Positions 6,575-11,932 of a DNA stretch of 11,932 nt are shown here, piece by piece. Below the pieces are notes generated by a model. The model saw only the letters and a list, made by a program, of their open reading frames with translations, had not been told where the DNA came from and ran no database searches. The position numbers and the translations under genes are program-made. The stretch is from the NCBI GenBank assembly GCA_903845315.1, contig CAIMWY010000274.1:1-11932 (forward strand). Reading direction: 5' to 3'. Position 1 is the first letter of the stretch. Each line of letters opens with the position of its first letter. The DNA comes from an uncultured Burkholderiales bacterium. Its GTDB lineage: Bacteria; Pseudomonadota; Gammaproteobacteria; Burkholderiales; Burkholderiaceae.

Positions 6575-7360
6575 ACCTCTGACGACAAATACCTGGTGCC
6601 CGCTCTGCAGCGCGGCTTGGAGCTGTTGGGCCAGTTCAACCGCACCACGCCCACGCTGACGGGGGCCGATTTGGCCCGCACCATGGACCTGCCGCGCGCC
6701 TCGGTGTTTCGCATCTTGCATACCTTGGAGCGCTCGGGTTTTGTCGAGCGTGTGGGTGACTCGACCAGCTACAAACTCAGCATCGGTGTGTTGCGTTTGG
6801 GCTTTGAGTTTTTGGCCTCGATGGAGCTCACCGAATACGGTCGACCTGTCATCGAACAACTGCGCGACACCTCGGGCTACTCGGCCCACTTGGTGGTGCG
6901 CGATGGCCGTGACGTGGTGTTTGTTGTGAAGGCGGCAGGGCGCAGCGCCTTGTTTCACTCCATCCAGGTGGGTGCGCGATTGCCCGCCCACGCCACCGTG
7001 TTGGGCCGCTTGCTGTTGTCTGACCTCGACATGGGCGCCCTGAAAAAACTCTACCCAGAAACACCGCTGCCCACCTACACCGACAAAACCCCTACCTCCT
7101 TGGCCCAACTCAAAACCTTGATCGACGCCGACTGTGCCAACGGCTATGGCCTGAGCCAAGGTGGGTTTGAAAACGGCATCTCCACCATCGCCGCACCTGT
7201 GTTCAACCACCAGCACCACGTGGTGGCCGCCATCAGCATCACGGTGCCCGCGCAGCAGGTGGACCCTGAGCTTGCCAAGGCCTTGGTGTCTCACGTTCAA
7301 TTAGCGGCCGCTCAGTTGACCGATCGCATCAGCCATTTTCAAAAACCAAGTTCGACATGA
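6566..7360 (+). CDS. IclR-family transcriptional regulator
   Basis: This 264-residue regulator has the standard IclR layout: an N-terminal winged helix-turn-helix (about 11-75, recognition region LTGADLARTMDLPRASVFRILHTLE at 31-55) and a C-terminal effector-binding GAF-like domain (about 85-255). The latter includes LPAHATVLGRLLL and GYGLSQGGFENGISTIAAPVF, the usual ligand-pocket motifs. IclR proteins bind small acids or aromatic compounds and act as repressors or activators. The start at 6566 is preferred: the same frame is open further upstream, but that part lies inside the hydrolase, and the ATG at 6552 is out of frame. The gene sits inside the operon it probably controls and ends with an ATGA overlap into the ThDP enzyme gene. 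Its likely target is the palindrome at 1525-1557, giving autoregulation. Confidence 0.93.
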   Translation: MTATSDDKYLVPALQRGLELLGQFNRTTPTLTGADLARTMDLPRASVFRILHTLERSGFVERVGDSTSYKLSIGVLRLGFEFLASMELTEYGRPVIEQLRDTSGYSAHLVVRDGRDVVFVVKAAGRSALFHSIQVGARLPAHATVLGRLLLSDLDMGALKKLYPETPLPTYTDKTPTSLAQLKTLIDADCANGYGLSQGGFENGISTIAAPVFNHQHHVVAAISITVPAQQVDPELAKALVSHVQLAAAQLTDRISHFQKPSST

Positions 7361-9027
7361 CCACTCCCACCTCGACATCACAAATCACCGTTGGCGAACT
7401 GACCACCCGATTTTTAGAGCAATGCGGCGTCAAGGCCGCCTTTGGTGTGATCTCGATTCACAACATGCCGATCTTGGATGCTTTCCACCGGCGGCAAAAA
7501 ATTCGCTTTGTCTCGGCACGCGGCGAAGCCGGTGCCTGCAACATGGCCGACGCCTATGCGCGTGTCACCGGCACCTTGGGCGTGTGCGTTACCAGCACGG
7601 GCACCGGCGCGGGCAATGCGGCAGGCGCCATGATCGAAGCGCTCACCGCAGGCACGCCCTTGCTGCACCTGACGGGTCAAATCGAGTCGCCTTACCTCGA
7701 TCGCGACCTGGGTTACATCCACGAAGCCCCGGCCCAAGTGGCCATGCTGCAAGCGGTGGGCAAAGCCGCGTTTCGCATCCGCAACCCCGAGACCGCCTTG
7801 GCCACCTTGCGCGAAGCTGTGCGCTTGGCGTTCACCGCACCGTGTGGCCCCGTCAGCATTGAAATCCCCATCGACGTGCAAGGCCTGCTGATGGAGGTGC
7901 CGCCCGAAATATTGCCACTGCCTGTGCCGCCTGTCGTGGCCCCTGTGTCTGAGGTGCAGGCCTTGGCCGAGCGCTTGCGCACAGCCAAGCGCCCGCTGTT
8001 GTGGCTGGGTGGAGGCGCGCGAGCGGCAGGCCCGGCGGTGGAACGCTTTGTCAAGATGGGTTGGGGCGTGGTCACCTCGGTGCAAGGGCGCGGCATCTTG
8101 GCCGAAGACCACCCGGCCTCTTTGGGCTCGTACAACCTGCAAAAACCCGCTGAAACGCTGTACCAAAGCTGTGACGCCATGTTGGTGGTGGGCTCGCGGC
8201 TGCGCAGCAACGAGACCCTGCGCTACAAACTCAAGCTGCCGTCCAAGCTCTACCGCATCGACGCCAATGCGCTGGCCCACAACCGTGGCTACAGCAGCGA
8301 CTACTTTGTGCAGGGCGACGCGCTGCACACCTTGCATGCCTTGGCCGATGCGCTCGAAGGCCAGATGCAGATCGACCCTGCGTTGCGCCAAGACGTGCAG
8401 CAAGCGCGCCTTGAAGCCGCCGGTTTGGTCGACGCCACCTTGGGTGCTTACGTCACCCTGAAAAACGCCGTGGCCACACAGGCGGGCAAAGCCCTGTGGT
8501 GGGTGCGTGACATCACCTTGTCCAACACCATGTGGGGCAACCGGGCCCCTGTGCTCGACCACCCGCGTGCCGGTGTGCACGCGCTGGGTGGTGGCATTGG
8601 CCAAGGTCTGGCCATGGCCATTGGCACCGCCATCGCCGACGCCGAGCACCAACTGGGTCGCAAAACCGTGGCCTTGGTGGGGGATGGGGGCTTCATGCTC
8701 AACGTGGGCGAGCTGGCCTGTGCCGTGCAAGAAAAAGCCAACCTCGTGGTGCTGCTCATGAACGACAGCCGCTACGGGGTGATCCGCAACATCCAAGACG
8801 ACATCTACGGCAGCCGCCATTGCTACGTTGATTTGCACACGCCTGACTTTGCCCAGTTCTGTGCCAGCTTGAAGGTCACGCACCTGGCCTTGTCAGAGCC
8901 CGCGCAAACCCAAGCCGTGCTGCAACAAGCGTTTGCCACACCAGGCACCGTGGTGGTCGAGGTTGACATGAGCCGCTGGGGTGCTTTTGCAGTCAAGTTT
9001 GCCGGCCCCATTTTGAAAAAGGACTGA
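7357..9027 (+). CDS. Thiamine-diphosphate-dependent enzyme, acetolactate synthase/2-oxo-acid decarboxylase superfamily
   Basis: This 556-residue enzyme has the three-domain layout of the superfamily. The Pyr domain (about 10-175) contains the ThDP-activating Glu57 in SARGEAGACNMADAYARVTG. A central domain follows (about 195-330, with PLLWLGGGARAAG and MLVVGSRL). The PP domain (about 375-540) carries the cofactor motif VGDGGFMLN (441-449) to Asn469 in LLMNDSRYG, with Asp443 and Asn469 as likely Mg ligands. Many relatives are annotated acetolactate synthase, but no small regulatory subunit or isoleucine/valine biosynthetic gene is nearby. The downstream AspDH-like and aldehyde dehydrogenase genes fit a 2-oxo-acid decarboxylase better, such as a benzoylformate or sulfopyruvate-type reaction. 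Carboligase or lyase activity cannot be excluded. It overlaps the IclR gene by ATGA and ends 3 bp before the AspDH gene. Confidence 0.9.
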   Translation: MTTPTSTSQITVGELTTRFLEQCGVKAAFGVISIHNMPILDAFHRRQKIRFVSARGEAGACNMADAYARVTGTLGVCVTSTGTGAGNAAGAMIEALTAGTPLLHLTGQIESPYLDRDLGYIHEAPAQVAMLQAVGKAAFRIRNPETALATLREAVRLAFTAPCGPVSIEIPIDVQGLLMEVPPEILPLPVPPVVAPVSEVQALAERLRTAKRPLLWLGGGARAAGPAVERFVKMGWGVVTSVQGRGILAEDHPASLGSYNLQKPAETLYQSCDAMLVVGSRLRSNETLRYKLKLPSKLYRIDANALAHNRGYSSDYFVQGDALHTLHALADALEGQMQIDPALRQDVQQARLEAAGLVDATLGAYVTLKNAVATQAGKALWWVRDITLSNTMWGNRAPVLDHPRAGVHALGGGIGQGLAMAIGTAIADAEHQLGRKTVALVGDGGFMLNVGELACAVQEKANLVVLLMNDSRYGVIRNIQDDIYGSRHCYVDLHTPDFAQFCASLKVTHLALSEPAQTQAVLQQAFATPGTVVVEVDMSRWGAFAVKFAGPILKKD

Positions 9028-9030
9028 GCC

Positions 9031-9831
9031 ATGTCACGTGCCATCCAAGAGGTGACCCTGGTGGGCTTTGGCGCCATCGGGCGTTCGATCTTTCAACGCT
9101 TGAGCGGCTCTGCGCAAACTCGCATCAGCCACATTGTGGTGTCGACGCCGCGTGTGACGGCGCTGCAAGCCGAGTTGGGGCAAGCGGTGCAGGTCAGCGA
9201 CCAAGTGCCTGCCAACAGCCGCTTGGTGCTGGAGTGTGCGGGCCACACCGCCTTGACCCAACACGTGGTGCCTGCGCTGGCGCGTGGCGTTGAATGCGCG
9301 GTGTTGTCGGTGGGCGCGCTGTCGCATGCCGGCTTGCCCGAGCAACTGGCCCAAGCAGCCGAGCAAGGCCAGACCCAGGTGCATTTGCTCTCGGGAGCCA
9401 TGGGCGGCATCGACGCCATTGCCGCGGCGCGTTTGGGTGGCTTGACTGACGTGACCTATACCGGGCGCAAACCGCCCAGCGGCTGGCGCGGCACACCGGC
9501 CGAACAGGTGGTGAATCTCGACACCTTGGCTGAGCCCGCCGTCATCTTGCAAGCCAGTGCACGCGAAGCCGCCCGGCTCTACCCCAAAAACGCCAACGTG
9601 GCCGCCACCGTGTCCTTGGCCGGATTGGGGCTCGATGCCACTCAGGTGCGCCTGATTGCTGACCCTGGCGTGAGCGAGAACATCCACGAAATCGTGGCCC
9701 GTGGCGCCTTTGGCGAAATGCACCTCACTATGCGCGGCAAGCCCTTGGCGGACAACCCCAAAACCTCGGCGCTGACCGTGTTGTCGGCACTGCGCTTTTT
9801 GCACAACCGCAGCGCTGCGGTCACTTTGTGA
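9031..9831 (+). CDS. nadX: L-aspartate dehydrogenase family protein (NadX-like)
   Basis: This 266-residue NAD(P)-dependent amino-acid dehydrogenase converts, in characterised members, L-aspartate to iminoaspartate or oxaloacetate plus ammonia. The Rossmann motif is GFGAIG (12-17). Further family marks are ECAGH (68-72), LSGAMGGIDAI (120-130), TGRKPPSGWRGTP (144-156), YPKNANVAAT (184-193) and DPGVSENIHEI (211-221), whose His219 is the likely catalytic histidine. The length matches the family. AAGGA (9019-9023) lies seven bases before the ATG, inside the end of the ThDP gene. No nadA or nadC is in the window, so a role in NAD synthesis is not supported by context. Placement between a decarboxylase and an aldehyde dehydrogenase suggests catabolic deamination of aspartate or an analogue. 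The symbol denotes the family, not a proven role. Confidence 0.88.
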   Translation: MSRAIQEVTLVGFGAIGRSIFQRLSGSAQTRISHIVVSTPRVTALQAELGQAVQVSDQVPANSRLVLECAGHTALTQHVVPALARGVECAVLSVGALSHAGLPEQLAQAAEQGQTQVHLLSGAMGGIDAIAAARLGGLTDVTYTGRKPPSGWRGTPAEQVVNLDTLAEPAVILQASAREAARLYPKNANVAATVSLAGLGLDATQVRLIADPGVSENIHEIVARGAFGEMHLTMRGKPLADNPKTSALTVLSALRFLHNRSAAVTL

Positions 9832-9838
9832 GCACCCC

Positions 9839-11311
9839 ATGACGGACCACCTTCAGACCTTCATCGCGGGCCGCTGGCGCGACGCTTCAGGCCCCGAGTA
9901 CATCACCGAATACCCCGCAGACGGCAGCACCGTGGCACGCTTGCATGCAGCCACCGTGGCCGATGTGGACGAGGCGGTACAAGCCGCCGAACACGCACGC
10001 CTGCAACCGTCATGGGCCAACTTAAAGCGGCATGAACGTGCAGGCATCTTGCACCGCATGGCCGCAGGCATTCGTGCCCGTGGCGAAGAGCTGGCGCAGC
10101 TGCAACGCCTGGACAACGGCAAGCCCATCAGCGAAACCCGCGCCCTGGTGGCCAGTGCCGCAGGCACCTTCCAGTTCTTTGCCGCCGCTTGTGAAACCTG
10201 GGAAGACACCCTCACGCCCGCACGTGGCGACTACATGACCATGAGCGTGCACGAGCCTCTGGGTGTGGTGGGCGCCATCACGCCGTGGAACTCGCCCATC
10301 GCCAGCGAAGCCCAAAAAATGGCCCCGGCATTGGCAGCCGGTTGCGCCATCGTTTTCAAGCCCGCCGAGATCACACCACGCATGGCCATCGAGTTGGCCA
10401 AGATTGCGCAGCAAGCCGGGGTGCCCGATGGCATCATCAGTGTCTTGCCAGGCAAGGGTTCGGTGGTGGGCGATGCACTGGTCAAACACCCGCTGATTCA
10501 ACGCATTGCCTTCACCGGGGGCACCAGTGTGGGCTTGGGTATCCAGCGCTTGGCGGCTGAAAAGCTCATGCCCACCTCGCTGGAGCTGGGCGGCAAGTCG
10601 CCCACCATCGTGTGCGCCGACGCCGACCTGGACCACGCCGTGGCAGGGGTGCTGTTTGGCATCTTCAGCTCATCGGGCGAGTCGTGCATTGCAGGCTCGC
10701 GTGCCTTTGTCCATGCCAGCGTGTACGACGAATTCAAGCGCCGTTTGCTCGCGGGCGTGCAAGCCCTGCGCGTGGGTGACCCGGCCGATGAGCGCACCCA
10801 AATGGGCCCCTTGGTCAACCTGGGGCACCGTGCGTCGGTGGAGCGCTATGTGGCGCTGGGCGTGCAAGAGGGCGGTCGCGTGTTGTTTGGTGGCAAGCGC
10901 CCTGAAGGCGGCTTGTTTGACCTTGGTAGTTTCTATTTGCCCACCGTGATTGAAGGCTTGCCCAACACCGCCCAGATGTGCCAAGAAGAAATTTTTGGCC
11001 CCGTGCTGGCCTTGCTGCCGTGGCACGACGAGGCCGATCTGCTGGCCCAGTGCAACGACAACGTGTATGGCTTGGCCTCGGGTATTTGGACGCGTGACTA
11101 CAAAGCCGCTTGGCGCATGGGCAGCGCCTTGAAAACCGGCACGGTGTGGATCAACACCTACAAGCTGTTCTCCGTCAGCACACCGTTTGGCGGCGTCAAG
11201 CTCAGTGGCACAGGCCGCGAAAAAGGCCGCTTGGGGATTTTGGAATACACCCACCAAAAAAGTTTTTACTGGGGCCTCAATGAGAACCCCTTGCCTTGGG
11301 CTGGGGCTTGA
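9839..11311 (+). CDS. NAD(P)-dependent aldehyde dehydrogenase
   Basis: This 490-residue enzyme of the ALDH superfamily oxidises an aldehyde to its carboxylic acid in the cytoplasm. All key residues are visible: Asn151 in TPWN, Lys174 in FKPAEITP, the NAD-loop FTGGTSVG (225-232), general base Glu249 in LELGGKSP, nucleophile Cys283 in GESCIAGSR, and Glu384 in EEIFGP. It resembles the betaine-aldehyde and hydroxymuconic-semialdehyde dehydrogenase branch rather than CoA-acylating forms, so the product is probably a free acid. The start is seven bases after the AspDH stop with only a weak ribosome site (GTGAG). It is the natural partner for the ThDP enzyme, consuming the aldehyde that a 2-oxo-acid decarboxylase would release. 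The exact aldehyde is unknown. Confidence 0.94.
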   Translation: MTDHLQTFIAGRWRDASGPEYITEYPADGSTVARLHAATVADVDEAVQAAEHARLQPSWANLKRHERAGILHRMAAGIRARGEELAQLQRLDNGKPISETRALVASAAGTFQFFAAACETWEDTLTPARGDYMTMSVHEPLGVVGAITPWNSPIASEAQKMAPALAAGCAIVFKPAEITPRMAIELAKIAQQAGVPDGIISVLPGKGSVVGDALVKHPLIQRIAFTGGTSVGLGIQRLAAEKLMPTSLELGGKSPTIVCADADLDHAVAGVLFGIFSSSGESCIAGSRAFVHASVYDEFKRRLLAGVQALRVGDPADERTQMGPLVNLGHRASVERYVALGVQEGGRVLFGGKRPEGGLFDLGSFYLPTVIEGLPNTAQMCQEEIFGPVLALLPWHDEADLLAQCNDNVYGLASGIWTRDYKAAWRMGSALKTGTVWINTYKLFSVSTPFGGVKLSGTGREKGRLGILEYTHQKSFYWGLNENPLPWAGA

Positions 11312-11325
11312 ACGAGTCAGGCATC

Positions 11326-11932
11326 ATGCGCGCACGCCTTTTTTTGCGTCAACTGCGCCATCGCACATCATGCCTGCTCGCGCTGATCACTCTGGCCATG
11401 GGTTGTCATGTCCAGGCCCAATCGCTGTCACCCACAGAAAAATTGTTGGCGCAAGAGCGTTTCACCATCGTGGCACCGTTCCCGCCCGGTGGGCCCGTGG
11501 ACACCTTGGCCCGCTTGCTGGCCGATGGTTTGCAAAAGCGCTACAGCCAATCGGCGGTGGTTGACAACTTACCCGGTGCCGCAGGCAATTTGGGGCTAGA
11601 CAAAGTCAAACGCGCCAAGCCCGATGGCCACACCTTGCTGGTGGTGCCTGCGGGCAACCTCACCATCAACCCCACCTTGATGCGCAATTTCCCGTTCCAG
11701 ATCGAGAAAGACTTTGCCCCCATCACCATGCTGGCCAAAGCTCCCAATGTGCTAGTGGCTGGTTCGGGCGTGGCGGTGAAAAACCTCAAAGACCTGTTAG
11801 CCCTCACGCAAGCCAAACCCTACAGCTTGTCGTATGCCTCGCCGGGCGTGGGCAGTGGCTTGCATTTGGCGGGCGAACTGTTCAAACAACAAACGGGCGC
11901 CGACTGGTTGCATGTGCCCTACAAAGGCACTG
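11326..11932 (+). CDS. Bug/TctC-family periplasmic binding protein, N-terminal part
   Basis: This gene is cut by the right edge: 202 residues of about 320 are present. Bug proteins bind small carboxylic acids or related compounds in the periplasm, sometimes with TctAB transporters and often as orphans. A signal peptide is visible (RARLFLRQLRHR, then SCLLALITLAMG, with likely cleavage after VQA at residue 31). Cys27 is in a poor lipobox (AMGC), so a lipoprotein is less likely. Family motifs appear in order: FTIVAPFPPGGPVDTLARLLADGL (46-69), NLPGAAGNLGLDKVKRAKPDG (81-101), DFAPITMLAKAPNVLV (129-144), SYASPGVGSGLHLAGELFK (169-187) and HVPYKGT. The ATG at 11326 is 14 bp after the aldehyde dehydrogenase stop with a weak ribosome site. 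Co-orientation suggests membership of the same operon as a second capture protein. Confidence 0.9.
   Translation, partial: MRARLFLRQLRHRTSCLLALITLAMGCHVQAQSLSPTEKLLAQERFTIVAPFPPGGPVDTLARLLADGLQKRYSQSAVVDNLPGAAGNLGLDKVKRAKPDGHTLLVVPAGNLTINPTLMRNFPFQIEKDFAPITMLAKAPNVLVAGSGVAVKNLKDLLALTQAKPYSLSYASPGVGSGLHLAGELFKQQTGADWLHVPYKGT

Noticed and set aside
7414..8883. Long open frame of 489 codons on the minus strand
   Set aside because: It is antisense to the ThDP enzyme gene, whose motifs are complete. The translation is His/Gln/Arg-rich without recognisable domains, as expected for the shadow of GC-rich coding sequence.
7357..9027. Naming the ThDP enzyme acetolactate synthase (ilvB)
   Set aside because: Superfamily motifs alone do not separate decarboxylases, lyases and synthases. 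No ilvH/ilvN small subunit or ilvC is adjacent, and the context is catabolic.
9034..9840. Minus-strand open frame of 268 codons opposite the AspDH gene
   Set aside because: It mirrors the AspDH gene almost exactly in extent. No domain is recognisable, and the + strand product carries all family motifs.
1..11932. CRISPR arrays, tRNA or rRNA genes, insertion sequences, phage or defence genes
   Set aside because: Nearly all of the window is explained by metabolic coding sequence. No spaced repeat arrays, tRNA-like folds, transposase motifs or nuclease/toxin domains were seen.

Overview
This is a GC-rich window of about 60% G+C, with dense coding on the + strand only and heavy use of TTG and GTG codons. 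The GlmS fragment is proteobacterial in type. A Bug-family periplasmic binding protein, an expansion typical of Burkholderiales, sits at the right edge. Together these suggest a betaproteobacterium, probably a Comamonadaceae relative (Limnohabitans, Rhodoferax or Polaromonas type). The genus is inferred from style, not from a marker gene.

Left region (1-1460): the C-terminal third of glmS (glucosamine-6-phosphate synthase, a housekeeping gene) runs in from the left edge. An alpha/beta hydrolase of unknown substrate follows. Next comes the only sizeable intergenic region (1461-1584). It carries a good sigma70-like promoter (TTGACG, 17 bp, AATAAT). Its predicted start point falls inside a near-perfect 33-bp palindrome (1525-1557), the obvious repressor operator of the window.

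Main region (1585 to the right edge): a tightly packed run of eleven genes, probably one transcript longer than 10 kb. In order they are: NitT/TauT-type ABC importer (ATPase, periplasmic binding protein, permease), short-chain dehydrogenase, cupin protein, a second alpha/beta hydrolase, an IclR-family regulator, a thiamine-diphosphate 2-oxo-acid decarboxylase-like enzyme, an aspartate-dehydrogenase-family enzyme, an aldehyde dehydrogenase, and a Bug/TctC-type periplasmic binding protein cut by the right edge. Except for a 54-bp gap after the ATPase gene, junctions are 3-22 bp or ATGA overlaps.

Working together: the layout reads as a self-regulated uptake-and-catabolism operon for a small organic, probably acidic, compound. 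The ABC system and the Bug protein would capture substrate. The hydrolase, cupin and SDR would open or oxidise it. The AspDH-like, ThDP and aldehyde dehydrogenase enzymes could form a consecutive route: amino acid to 2-oxo acid plus ammonia, then to aldehyde plus CO2, then to carboxylic acid. IclR would control the whole set through the palindrome. The true substrate cannot be read from sequence. From memory, unverified, the gene order closely resembles the segment around the aspartate dehydrogenase gene PA3505 of Pseudomonas aeruginosa, so this may be a conserved cluster of undefined function. I see no rRNA, tRNA, CRISPR array, insertion sequence or phage gene. No gene-free stretch exceeds 300 bases.
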